Positions 52,345 to 61,229 of a stretch of DNA of 64,000 nucleotides are shown piece by piece. Origin of the DNA: Ahrensia marina. Its GTDB lineage: Bacteria > Pseudomonadota > Alphaproteobacteria > Rhizobiales > Rhizobiaceae. Position numbers and translations under genes: made by a program. Location of the stretch: the NCBI RefSeq assembly GCF_001293565.1, contig NZ_JXMU01000011.1, forward strand, positions 62,001-126,000. The letters run 5' to 3'. Under the pieces are notes generated by a model. That model worked only from the letters and a program-made list of their open reading frames with translations, did not search any database and was not told the origin of the DNA. How positions within the stretch are numbered: position 1 is the first letter of the stretch; each line of letters starts with the position of its first letter.

Positions 52345-53429
52345 AATGCCGCCTTTCCGCGAGCGCTTTTAACAACTTTGATGCTGTAATGGATGAGTGT
52401 GTCACAAGCCAGAACTGAAAAGAGTAATAGCCCTTGGAATACCGCAGATACTTTGTTCGATACGCCAATCGAGATTTGCGCGGCTTCTCCGCCAAGATAG
52501 GACAGAGCAAGAATAAGCCCTGCTGCGATAATGCCGAGCGGATTGAGCCTACCTAAAAAGGCAACAATGATTGCTGTAAAACCGTAGCCGGGAGAGATAA
52601 CAGGCCGCAATTGGCCAATAGCGCCGGATACCTCGCTGATGCCGGCCAAACCGGCAAGGCCACCTGCAATGATAAAGGCCGTGAAAATCATTTTATTGCT
52701 TGAAAATCCGGCAAATCGCCCTGCCCGCGGGCTTAAACCAAGGACGCGAACTTCAAAACCTTTGAGTGTTTTGTTCAAGACAAACCACATTAAAACTGCG
52801 ATCAAAATGGCAAAGACAAATCCCCAATGGGCACGGCCGGACGCAAACCATATTTCCGGTAAAACCGCATCGGCATGAAATGTTCTTGATTCCGGGAAAT
52901 TATAGCCTTCCGGATTGCGCCACGGACCGCGCACCAGCCAGTCAAGAAACAATTGGGCAACATATACGAGCATAAGGCTCGACAGGATTTCATTGGTGCT
53001 GAAACGTGCCTTTAGAAATGCCGGTATTGTTGCGTAAGCAGCGCCGCCGACTATGCCCATCAAGAGCATCAATGGAAGCACCATCGGGCCGGTGAACTCC
53101 GGATACATTATTGGCAAGGCAGAGCCGAAAATGCCGCCCAATATGAACTGCCCTTCAGCGCCAATATTCCAATTATTGGATAAAAAACAAACAGATAGGC
53201 CTGTGGCGATTAAAATCAGCGGTGCTGCTTTAATCATCAGCTCATGGATTGACCACATTTCGGTCAATGGTTCTATGAAATAGGAGTAAAGCGCTGCCGT
53301 CGGCGATTTGCCAAGCATCAGGAACATGATCGCGCCAAGCACAGCTGTGATAACAAGCGCTATCAAGGGTGATGTGAGGCTGAAGATAGCCGAGTGCTGA
53401 GCCCGCTTTTCAAGTTCAATACGGATCAT
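52341..53429 (-). CDS. BMP-type ABC transporter permease (NupB/YufP-like)
   Basis: 362 residues, ten predicted helices, with NWNIGAEGQFILGGIFGSAL and FSTNEILSSLMLVYVAQLFL signatures of the branched-chain/nucleoside permease family. Overlaps the ATPase gene by 4 bp (ATGA) and the second permease gene by 4 bp. Confidence 0.9.
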   Translation of the reverse strand: MIRIELEKRAQHSAIFSLTSPLIALVITAVLGAIMFLMLGKSPTAALYSYFIEPLTEMWSIHELMIKAAPLILIATGLSVCFLSNNWNIGAEGQFILGGIFGSALPIMYPEFTGPMVLPLMLLMGIVGGAAYATIPAFLKARFSTNEILSSLMLVYVAQLFLDWLVRGPWRNPEGYNFPESRTFHADAVLPEIWFASGRAHWGFVFAILIAVLMWFVLNKTLKGFEVRVLGLSPRAGRFAGFSSNKMIFTAFIIAGGLAGLAGISEVSGAIGQLRPVISPGYGFTAIIVAFLGRLNPLGIIAAGLILALSYLGGEAAQISIGVSNKVSAVFQGLLLFSVLACDTLIHYSIKVVKSARGKAAL

Positions 53430-54985
53430 GCTGCCTGCCCCGCATTTGCGCCGCCCATCAAAAGCCCCAATGTTTCGCGCGTCACAGTGGACGCTTGCTG
53501 CGGCTCAGACATTTCGCCTTCCGACATCACCGCAATACGGTCACACATCTCCAGTAATTCGTCCAGATCCTGGCTGATAACCACCACTGCAGAACCTGAC
53601 TTTGACAAATCAATCAACGACTGCCGGATGCGAGCTGCAGCGCCTGCATCAACGCCCCATGTTGGCTGGTCAACAATCAACAATGATGGTTGCCGGTCAA
53701 ACTCCCGTCCGAGAATAAGCTTTTGCAAATTGCCGCCTGACAATGTGCCTGCATCCGGATTATCGCCGGATTTGCGGACATCCATCGTCTTAACAATGCG
53801 CGCGAGAGTTGATTTTAGAGCACTTGGTTTGGCAATTCTTAAAAGACCGCCTGACAAATAGGCTTTGGCGTCGCTGGCATGACGCGACAACAAAACATTA
53901 TCGGCCAGCGACAAGGTGGCTACAGCGGCATGGCCGAAACGTTCTTCAGGCGAAAAAGCAGCACCGGCCATTCTTCGCTCATTGATTGTTTTGTTGCCGA
54001 TTGCTTCACCGCGCAGCAAAATCATGGATGCATCTTTTTGCAGACGTTCGCCGGACAGAGCTTCAAAAAGCTCAAACTGTCCATTGCCTGCAACACCGGC
54101 AATGCCAAAAACCTCACCTGCCGGAACATCAAATGTGATGTCTTTCAATGCTGTTGAAAACGGACCGGTCGGCGGCTGGGAGAGCTTATTGACCGAAAAG
54201 ACTGTTTCACGCGCACCAGCCGCTTCATCGGCAACTTTCCGTATTGTGTGAATGTTTTCGCCCACCATCATTGCCGCAAGGCTTGAGGGTGTTTCTTCCG
54301 AAGGAATGCAATGCCCCACCACTTTTCCGTGCCGTAAAACTGTCGCGCGGTCACAAAGGCGTTTCACCTCATCAAGCTTGTGCGAAATATAAAGGATGGA
54401 TTTTCCCTCACGGCGCAATAATTCCAAAGTTTCGAAAAGCCGTTCTGATTCCTGCGGTGTTAGTACCGATGTCGGCTCATCCAGAATAATCAGATCAGGC
54501 TGCTGCAAAAGGCATCGGATAATTTCGACGCGCTGGCGCTCACCCACCGAAAGATCGCCAACCATTGCTTCCGCATTGATCGAAAGGCCATATTTGTCCG
54601 CGACACGTTCCGCTTCAGCTGAAACTTTTGAAAGCGGTGTTGCTGCATCAAGCGATAAAGCAATATTTTCGGCAACACTAAGTGAGTCAAACAACGAAAA
54701 GTGTTGGAAAACCATGCCGATACCAAGTTGTCTGGCAAAAGAGGGCTTGGTAATAATTTGAGGGTTGCCGCGCCATAGGATTTGACCGCCATCGGGTTGC
54801 AGCGTGCCGAAAAGCATTTTGACGAGTGTCGATTTACCGGCGCCGTTTTCACCTAAGAGTGCGTGAATTTCACCTTCGTCAATATCAAAATCAACGCCGT
54901 CATTCGCCTTTAGTGTGCCAAAAACCTTTGTCAGGCTTTCAACTGCCAAGAGTTGTTTTCTTTGCGCAATTTCTGATGCGGCCAC
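53426..54985 (-). CDS. BMP-type ABC transporter ATP-binding protein (two ATPase domains)
   Basis: 519 residues. Domain 1 has Walker A GENGAGKST (about 45-53), signature LSVGERQ and Walker B LIILDEPTSV. Domain 2 has a degenerate Walker A (GVAGNGQFE), signature LSGGNLQKLIL and LLIVDQPTWG. This sugar/nucleoside-type double ATPase powers the two permeases. GTG at 54985 is chosen for its GGGAG site; a TTG at 55021 would add 12 residues. First gene of the operon, divergent from the monooxygenase gene. Confidence 0.9.
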   Translation of the reverse strand: MAASEIAQRKQLLAVESLTKVFGTLKANDGVDFDIDEGEIHALLGENGAGKSTLVKMLFGTLQPDGGQILWRGNPQIITKPSFARQLGIGMVFQHFSLFDSLSVAENIALSLDAATPLSKVSAEAERVADKYGLSINAEAMVGDLSVGERQRVEIIRCLLQQPDLIILDEPTSVLTPQESERLFETLELLRREGKSILYISHKLDEVKRLCDRATVLRHGKVVGHCIPSEETPSSLAAMMVGENIHTIRKVADEAAGARETVFSVNKLSQPPTGPFSTALKDITFDVPAGEVFGIAGVAGNGQFELFEALSGERLQKDASMILLRGEAIGNKTINERRMAGAAFSPEERFGHAAVATLSLADNVLLSRHASDAKAYLSGGLLRIAKPSALKSTLARIVKTMDVRKSGDNPDAGTLSGGNLQKLILGREFDRQPSLLIVDQPTWGVDAGAAARIRQSLIDLSKSGSAVVVISQDLDELLEMCDRIAVMSEGEMSEPQQASTVTRETLGLLMGGANAGQAA

Positions 54986-55179
54986 ACTTTTACTCCCTAA
55001 ACCCCGCTTCACTTTACCCAAGTCTTTCGCGGGTGCAATATGCTTATGTACTCAATTGGTTTTATCCAAAGCTCGATTTTATCTATTAAGAGTTCTCATG
55101 TGCGGCATCATGCCGGTGGACATAGCGCCGGGTGTGCACCATCTTGAGTTATAGCCAAATAATGATGGAAGTTGAATTT

Positions 55180-56409
55180 ATGTCCGGTTCAGATGCAGAT
55201 ATCGTTGTTGTCGGCGGTGGTCCTACAGGGCTTGCTGCCGCGCTTGAATGTGCCAGCTATGGACGCAGCGTCATACTTCTTGCACCGAGCGGATCACATG
55301 TAGACACCGATGCCCGTACAACAGCGCTCATGGTGCCAAGCATCAATCTGATCAAAACTATGGGCGTGTGGGATGACTGTGCTGCGCATGCTGCGCCGCT
55401 GCGCACCTTGCGTATTGTCGATGATACCGGCCGCCTGCTTCATGCGCCGACGACCGATTTTCAGGCGGAGGAAATAAGCGAGAGTGAATTTGGCTATAAT
55501 ATTCCGAACCGGATTTTAAATGCCGCCTTGCAAAAGGCGATTGATGGCACGCCGACTATACGCCAAATAGATGTGCAGCTTAGCGCTGTAAAATATGGTG
55601 CTGATCATGCCGAATTGACATTGTCAAATGGCGAACAGATTACAGCGCAGCTTGTTGTCGGTGCAGACGGCGCGCAATCCATTGTGCGCCAGTCAGCCAA
55701 TATTGATGTGCGGCGCTGGGATTACCCGCAAACCGCATGTGTGATGGCTTTTGATCATGCCCGAAACCATAATTTCGTTTCGGCTGAATTTCATACGGTT
55801 GAAGGTCCATTCACGCAGGTTCCCCTGCCCGGCAAACGTTCAAGTCTGGTCTGGGTCCGCAAACCTGAAGCAATTCAAGCACTCCTTGCTGTGGATGAAG
55901 ATGCGTTATGTCTTGCGGTTGAAAAGCAGATGCACTCGATGCTTGGAAAGATCAGCAACCCGACGAAAATTCAGACATGGCCACTATCGGGTTCGCTGGC
56001 GCACCAGTTTGCAAAGCACCGCTGCGTTCTCGTTGGTCAGGCCGCTCATGCTTTCCCGCCGATTGGCGCTCAAGGGTTAAATCTTGGCTTCCGCGATGTT
56101 GAAGATTTAGGTGCGGCTTTGGCAAAAGCATCTGAAGATGCGGGCGCAAGTACTGTTTCAAACACTTATGACCGCAAACGCCGCGCAGACATCTATTTGC
56201 GCACGGGTGCTGTCGATCTGCTCAACCGATCATTGCTCAGCGGCTTTGTTCCGCTTCATATGGCTCGCGCATTAGGGATGGGCGCGTTGAAATATGGCGG
56301 GCCGCTTCGCAGCATCTTTATGCGGGAGGGAATTAAGCCGGGCAGTAGTTTCTCAAACTTGTTCAGCCGTTTGACCGATAAGCGAAAAGCGGCCACCAGT
56401 TCCAGCTAG
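55180..56409 (+). CDS. UbiH/UbiF-type FAD-dependent monooxygenase
   Basis: 409 residues. FAD-binding GGGPTG near residues 12-17, the DGAQS motif (about 160-165) and VLVGQAAHAFPPIGAQGLNL, the second FAD motif of aromatic-ring hydroxylases in ubiquinone synthesis. Most alphaproteobacteria have one or two such enzymes (UbiL/UbiH); which ring position it hydroxylates cannot be told here. ATG at 55180 follows GGAAG; longer starts from 55132 are less likely. Its stop abuts that of the convergent AEC gene. Confidence 0.87.
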   Translation: MSGSDADIVVVGGGPTGLAAALECASYGRSVILLAPSGSHVDTDARTTALMVPSINLIKTMGVWDDCAAHAAPLRTLRIVDDTGRLLHAPTTDFQAEEISESEFGYNIPNRILNAALQKAIDGTPTIRQIDVQLSAVKYGADHAELTLSNGEQITAQLVVGADGAQSIVRQSANIDVRRWDYPQTACVMAFDHARNHNFVSAEFHTVEGPFTQVPLPGKRSSLVWVRKPEAIQALLAVDEDALCLAVEKQMHSMLGKISNPTKIQTWPLSGSLAHQFAKHRCVLVGQAAHAFPPIGAQGLNLGFRDVEDLGAALAKASEDAGASTVSNTYDRKRRADIYLRTGAVDLLNRSLLSGFVPLHMARALGMGALKYGGPLRSIFMREGIKPGSSFSNLFSRLTDKRKAATSSS

Positions 56410-57366
56410 TTACAAAGGTATCAGGTCGTTTTTCGCCAGATAAAGCAGCGCTGTGACGGTGAAAACGGACAAGACAGTGGTGATAAGAACCATTGCGGAA
56501 GCGCGTTCCACCCAGACATTATATTGCTGCGCGATCACGAAAACATTGGTTGCGCTTGGCAATGCTGCCAGTAGCATTGCGCAATAGACCCAAATTGGCG
56601 GAAAATCACCAATTGCCGTTACAAGCAGATATGCAATTGCCGGTTGTATGATCAGTTTCATCGGAGCTATGAATACCGCTTCTTGCGGCACACGCTTTAA
56701 CGGTCTCAGCGCCAATGAAACGCCCATGGCGAATAATGCGCAAGGTGCGGCAGCATTGGCCAGATAGTCGATTAATGTGCCTATCGCCTTGGGCGGTTGC
56801 ACTTCAAATATCGCTGCCAACACGCCAACAATTGTTGCCAGAATAAACGGGTGCAATAGAATTCGTTTTGCCACCTGCCCCGCGAGCTGCAGTTTGGAGA
56901 CGTTCTGATCTCCATTGCCGGACAGTGCCATTAGCAATGGGGCCATAACAAAATGCAGGGTGTTATCGAAACAAAAGATCAATGCGACCGGCACAACGGC
57001 CGCTTCGCCAAATGCAAGCAACGCCAGTCCCGGTGCCATGTAACCGATATTGCCATAGGCTCCGGCAAAACCCATGATGGCGCTTTCGGCCACATTGCCT
57101 TTGCTGCGCCATATGCCGAGCGCAAAAATCACCGAAAAAGCAATATAGGTGGAAAATGTTGTCGCCAGAATATAACGCCACTGCGTCAATTCTTCGATCG
57201 GCGTTTGGGACAACAGTTTGAAAAAGAGTGCCGGCAGCGCAATATATATGATAAAGGTGTTCATCCACCCAAGCGCTTCAAGCGGCTGCTTGGTAATGCG
57301 TGCTGCCCCAAAACCCAGCGCTATCAGGCCAAAAAACGGCAGTACAAGCGCGATAATGCCTGCCAT
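56410..57366 (-). CDS. AEC-family (auxin efflux carrier-type) permease
   Basis: 318 residues with about ten helices. N- and C-terminal halves show the Mem_trans family pattern (FGAYGNIGYMAPGLAL-like GAYGNIGYM near residue 106, PSATNVFVIAQQY near 275). Members carry malonate, malate or other carboxylates. AGGAGA precedes the ATG. Confidence 0.87.
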   Translation of the reverse strand: MAGIIALVLPFFGLIALGFGAARITKQPLEALGWMNTFIIYIALPALFFKLLSQTPIEELTQWRYILATTFSTYIAFSVIFALGIWRSKGNVAESAIMGFAGAYGNIGYMAPGLALLAFGEAAVVPVALIFCFDNTLHFVMAPLLMALSGNGDQNVSKLQLAGQVAKRILLHPFILATIVGVLAAIFEVQPPKAIGTLIDYLANAAAPCALFAMGVSLALRPLKRVPQEAVFIAPMKLIIQPAIAYLLVTAIGDFPPIWVYCAMLLAALPSATNVFVIAQQYNVWVERASAMVLITTVLSVFTVTALLYLAKNDLIPL

Positions 57367-57472
57367 TTTCTCTCCTCACACAAGGGCAAATTAGCATGAT
57401 AAAGGCTTAAAACGCCCACACTTTGATGGTCAAGCCCTTGAAATGCCCTATTGAACGCGTCATTTAATCTAT

Positions 57473-57820
57473 ATGCAGAAAAGAAGTACAAAAATTGTTG
57501 AAACACGTTTCGGTATCGGACAAGTCGTCAAGCACAGACTGTTTCCGTTCCGCGGCGTTGTGTTCGATATTGATCCGGAATTCGATAATACTGACGAATG
57601 GTACGAAGCCATTCCCGAAGATGTACGTCCTGCAAAAGAGCAGCCTTACTATCATTTGCTCGCCGAGAACGATGATACGGAATATGTTGCCTATGTATCA
57701 GAGCAAAATCTTTTGCTGGATGATTCAGGCAAACCGGTTCGGCACCCGCAGGTTGAAGAGATATTTGACTGGAATTCGGAAAACCGCAGTTACACAACGC
57801 GTGACAATTTCGGGCATTAA
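57473..57820 (+). CDS. hspQ: Heat shock protein HspQ
   Basis: 115 residues with the HspQ/YccV domain: FGIGQVVKHRLFPFRGVVFD at the N-terminus and QPYYHLLAENDD then YVAYVSEQNLL. HspQ is a small beta-rich protein that enhances Lon protease and reduces mutant DnaA in E. coli. No clear ribosome site. Confidence 0.93.
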   Translation: MQKRSTKIVETRFGIGQVVKHRLFPFRGVVFDIDPEFDNTDEWYEAIPEDVRPAKEQPYYHLLAENDDTEYVAYVSEQNLLLDDSGKPVRHPQVEEIFDWNSENRSYTTRDNFGH

Positions 57821-57836
57821 TCTAGGTAGAGGGCTT

Positions 57837-58502
57837 TTATAGCCCCTCACCGTTTGCAATCTTGCCAATGGCCATTGCCAAGGTTTCAGGAGCCTGCGCG
57901 CCTGATACGCCATATTTTCCATCAAAAATGAAGCACGGTACGCCATTCACACCGATCTGGTGCGCGTGGTCAACAGCTTGCCGCGTTTCAATCAGACCGT
58001 CGTCAGATTTCAACCTGCCTGAAACCTGTTGTGCATCCATTCCGCCCTCCGCAGCGATTTTGGCCAGCACAGCATGATCGCCGATGTTTTTGCCGTCCTG
58101 AAAATAGGCTTTAAACAGCAACTCGACGATACGATCCTGCTGTTCGTCTCCCTGTTGCCCTGCCCACGCAATCAGCCGGTGGGCGTCCATCGTATTGGGT
58201 GAGACCTCAATCGCGTCAAAATCGAAATCGATACCTTCATCGTCGCCAGCCTGCTTGATCGTCTGGTAGAATTTTTCAGCATTTTCTTTCCCGCCGAACT
58301 TTTCAGACAGATAAAGCTGACGGTCCTTGCCTTCGGGCGGCAAAGTGGCGTCAAGCTGGAATGGTAACCATTTTATCTCAACATCAATTTCCTGATCGAT
58401 GTTTTTGAGCGCTTTTTCCAAGCGCCTTTTCCCGACAAAGCACCACGGGCACATGACGTCGGAGACGATGTCCAGTTTTACTTTCTTTTCGGCTGTACTC
58501 AT
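57837..58502 (-). CDS. DsbA-family oxidoreductase (FrnE-like)
   Basis: 221 residues without a signal peptide. Thioredoxin-fold active site C18-P-W-C21 and the cis-proline region NGVPCFIFDGKYGVSGAQ. FrnE-type proteins act as cytoplasmic disulfide isomerases or oxidoreductases. ATG at 58502 overlaps the stop of the upstream binding-protein gene (ATGA). Confidence 0.9.
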   Translation of the reverse strand: MSTAEKKVKLDIVSDVMCPWCFVGKRRLEKALKNIDQEIDVEIKWLPFQLDATLPPEGKDRQLYLSEKFGGKENAEKFYQTIKQAGDDEGIDFDFDAIEVSPNTMDAHRLIAWAGQQGDEQQDRIVELLFKAYFQDGKNIGDHAVLAKIAAEGGMDAQQVSGRLKSDDGLIETRQAVDHAHQIGVNGVPCFIFDGKYGVSGAQAPETLAMAIGKIANGEGL

Positions 58503-60328
58503 TCTTCGATCCACCATGTTGGTAGCTGATAACCATATAGAGGGCTGTAATCGGGCTGTTTTATTCGTGCTCTATGGGCCACGCGTTTTTCACTTAAGTG
58601 ATAAAGCGGTACGATATAATGACCTGAGATGAGAAGACGGTCATAAGCGCGAACTGCTGCGGCAAAATCCTCGCGGTCGCGCGCATTCACCAAGGCATCA
58701 ATCATAGCATCAATGGCTTCAGATGAACCGCCGGAATAATTAAATGTTCCTTCCGGCTCGACCGATTCTGAACCCCAGCGCCAGATTTGTTCTGCGCCCG
58801 GAGATAAAGATGCCGATAAACTACCGGCAACCATGTCGTAGTCCCATGTTTGCCGGCGTTTTTGAAATTGTGCGTCATCGACAGCGCGGATTCCGATGTC
58901 AACGCCGATTGCCTCAGCAGTGCGCTTATAGGCAAGTACCATGCGCTCTATTTCGCTTTGTGATGCGCCGATAACGCCGCCGATGAGCACTTCAAATGAC
59001 AATTGCTTGCCATCTTTCATCATTTTGCCGCCGTCAATTTTATATCCGGCTTCGCCCAGTTTTTTAACGGCATCACGCAGTACTTTGCGGTCCCGTCCCG
59101 ACCCGTCCGTTTTGGCAGGTGCATAAGTTCCATCCATAACTTCGGGAAGAACGTCGTCCATATAAGGCGCAAGCAGCTCTTTTTCCTTATCAGTCGCAGG
59201 CTTTCCAAGCGCCGAAAGCTCTTCAGAATTTTGCCAATAGGAACCGGTACGTGTGAAACGATCATTAAACAGATTCTTATTGACCCATTCAAAGTCAAAC
59301 AACATGGCAAGCGCTTCGCGCACCTTACGGTCCTTGAAAACGTCACGGCGCGTATTGAAGAAAAATCCGATCATGCGTTCAGGCTCGCCGGAGGTGAATG
59401 TGGATTTGACCACTTCTCCTTCTGTTACAGCAGGAAAATCATATGAATTTTCCCACTTGCCCGGATCGCTTTCAGGATAAATATCGAAAACACCTTTTTT
59501 GAATGCTTCGAATTGAGCCGTTGCATCGCGGAAATATTCGATTTTTATTTCGTCATAATTATCAAAACCGACTTTCGACGGGAAATCTTTTCCCCAATAA
59601 TCCGGATTGCGCTTATATGTAATGCTGGTGCCCGGATTTACATCTTCGACCAAATACGGGCCGCTGCCGACCGGCGCTTCTAGCGTAGACTGATCAAAGG
59701 TTTCAGGATCAATTGCGTGTTTTGGCAATACGGGTGTCAGGCCAATAATCAACGGATATTCACGGTTGGATTTATCATTGAATGTGAATTTGACTTTACG
59801 GTCGCCGGTTTTCTCGATTTTTTCAATGCGCGCCATTCTGCCATTATAAGGCGGACGGCCTTTTTCCGTGAGAAGCTCATAGGTGAAGATGACATCTTCC
59901 GGTGTGACGGCAACGCCATCCGACCATTTGGCATCGCTATTCAGCGTAAATTCAATCCAGGTACGTTCGTCGTCGGTTTCAACCTTTTCAGCCAGTAAGC
60001 CGTACATTGTAAACGGCTCATCGCGATTTCGTTGCAGGAGCGATTCATAAACGAGATTGCCAAACTCGGGATCCCATATTCCCCGTGCGGTTGTACGCAT
60101 ACTTTTCAAAACGAATGGGTTGAGGCTGTCGAATGTGCCGACGACGCCATAGGCCATTGATCCGCCTTTCGGCGCATCGGGATTAACATATTGAAAATGC
60201 GTGTAATCGGCAGGCAATTGTGGCTCGCCATGCATCGCGATGCCGTGTTTTGGCTCCGCCGATACCAATGTTGTTGTAACCAGCAACAAGGTGCCAGCCG
60301 CCAGGCAGCTTTGAAATTTCGTAAGCAA
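58499..60328 (-). CDS. Extracellular solute-binding protein, family 5 (YejA-like)
   Basis: 609 residues. Signal peptide ending near LVSAEP, then a large family-5 oligopeptide-binding domain (HFQYVNPDAPKGGSMAYGVV, YGLLAEKVETDDERTWIEFT), closest in pattern to YejA, which binds peptides such as microcin C for the YejBEF transporter. TTG start at 60328 with GGGAGAG six bases before it. The usual yejBEF genes are not adjacent. Confidence 0.9.
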   Translation of the reverse strand: MLTKFQSCLAAGTLLLVTTTLVSAEPKHGIAMHGEPQLPADYTHFQYVNPDAPKGGSMAYGVVGTFDSLNPFVLKSMRTTARGIWDPEFGNLVYESLLQRNRDEPFTMYGLLAEKVETDDERTWIEFTLNSDAKWSDGVAVTPEDVIFTYELLTEKGRPPYNGRMARIEKIEKTGDRKVKFTFNDKSNREYPLIIGLTPVLPKHAIDPETFDQSTLEAPVGSGPYLVEDVNPGTSITYKRNPDYWGKDFPSKVGFDNYDEIKIEYFRDATAQFEAFKKGVFDIYPESDPGKWENSYDFPAVTEGEVVKSTFTSGEPERMIGFFFNTRRDVFKDRKVREALAMLFDFEWVNKNLFNDRFTRTGSYWQNSEELSALGKPATDKEKELLAPYMDDVLPEVMDGTYAPAKTDGSGRDRKVLRDAVKKLGEAGYKIDGGKMMKDGKQLSFEVLIGGVIGASQSEIERMVLAYKRTAEAIGVDIGIRAVDDAQFQKRRQTWDYDMVAGSLSASLSPGAEQIWRWGSESVEPEGTFNYSGGSSEAIDAMIDALVNARDREDFAAAVRAYDRLLISGHYIVPLYHLSEKRVAHRARIKQPDYSPLYGYQLPTWWIEE

Positions 60329-60546
60329 TACGTCTCTCCCAAGGCAGATATTAATGAGTCGTCACACTACCATGCGCAACGCTGCCGTCCAATCAAACTG
60401 ATAAATTCTCTCAAGTCAGCTTGTGGGGCTGGCAATCCCGCCTTTATTTATGCTAGTGCGCATGCCAATTGACATTTTGCGGCCTTATTTCAAGCCCAGA
60501 GCGTCGGCAAATAGAATTTGAAGTATCTAAAAGGACAAGCTCGCTT

Positions 60547-61167
60547 ATGCGTTCACTTATGAATAAAACAGTTTTCGGTTTTGCTGCCCTCGCAGCTACT
60601 TCCATTTTTACGCCTGCGTCTGCACAGCAAGCCGCCGGTCAACAGCAACCGCAAGGTTGGTTTAAAGTTTGTACGCAGCAGGGTGAAAACAACATCTGTA
60701 ATGTGCAAAACATCCGTCAGGCCAATACAGGCCAGCTTTTGACAGCAGTGAACCTGATCCAGATCAGCGGCAAAACAAACCGCGCCCTCTTTCAGGTAGC
60801 AGTACCAACAGGCCGTGTTATTCCTGCCGGTGTTGGCATGCAGATCGATGGCGGCTCAGCTAAAAAGATTAACTATTCGATCTGCTTGCCGGATCGCTGT
60901 GTTGCTGAAGCGCCGCTGACACCGGAGCTGGTGTCATCATTGAAGCGTGGCGGTGAACTGACTTTGACAACAGTCAATTTCCAAAATCAGCCAAACCCGA
61001 TCAAGGTAACTCTTGAAGGCTTTACTGCTGCATTTGACGGTGAACCACTCAAACAGTCTGAACTTCAGGACCGTCAGGAAGAGCTTCAGGCCGAAATTCA
61101 AAAACGTCGTGAAGAATTTCAGAAGAAGCTTAAAGAAGAACAGGAAAAGGCGAAGACCGCTCAATAA
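60547..61167 (+). CDS. Invasion-associated locus B (IalB) family protein
   Basis: 206 residues. Signal peptide (MNKTVFGFAALAATSIF with cleavage near ASAQ), an IalB domain with the cysteine pairs in WFKVCTQQGENNICN and YSICLPDRCVAE, and a charged helical tail (EELQAEIQKRREEFQKKLKE). IalB proteins are periplasmic and widespread in Rhizobiales; the function outside Bartonella is unclear. ATG at 60547 chosen; 60559 is an alternative. Confidence 0.88.
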   Translation: MRSLMNKTVFGFAALAATSIFTPASAQQAAGQQQPQGWFKVCTQQGENNICNVQNIRQANTGQLLTAVNLIQISGKTNRALFQVAVPTGRVIPAGVGMQIDGGSAKKINYSICLPDRCVAEAPLTPELVSSLKRGGELTLTTVNFQNQPNPIKVTLEGFTAAFDGEPLKQSELQDRQEELQAEIQKRREEFQKKLKEEQEKAKTAQ

Positions 61168-61194
61168 ACCCGTTCTATCTTACTCAAAGAATAA

Positions 61195-61223
61195 AGCCGC
61201 TGGATTTTCCGGCGGCTTTTTTT
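61195..61223 (+). terminator. Terminator between ialB and mfd
   Basis: AGCCGCTGG-ATTT-CCGGCGGCT forms a nine-pair stem (one G-T) followed by a T run. It ends seven bases before the stop of the convergent mfd gene. Confidence 0.9.
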
Positions 61224-61229
61224 ATGTGG

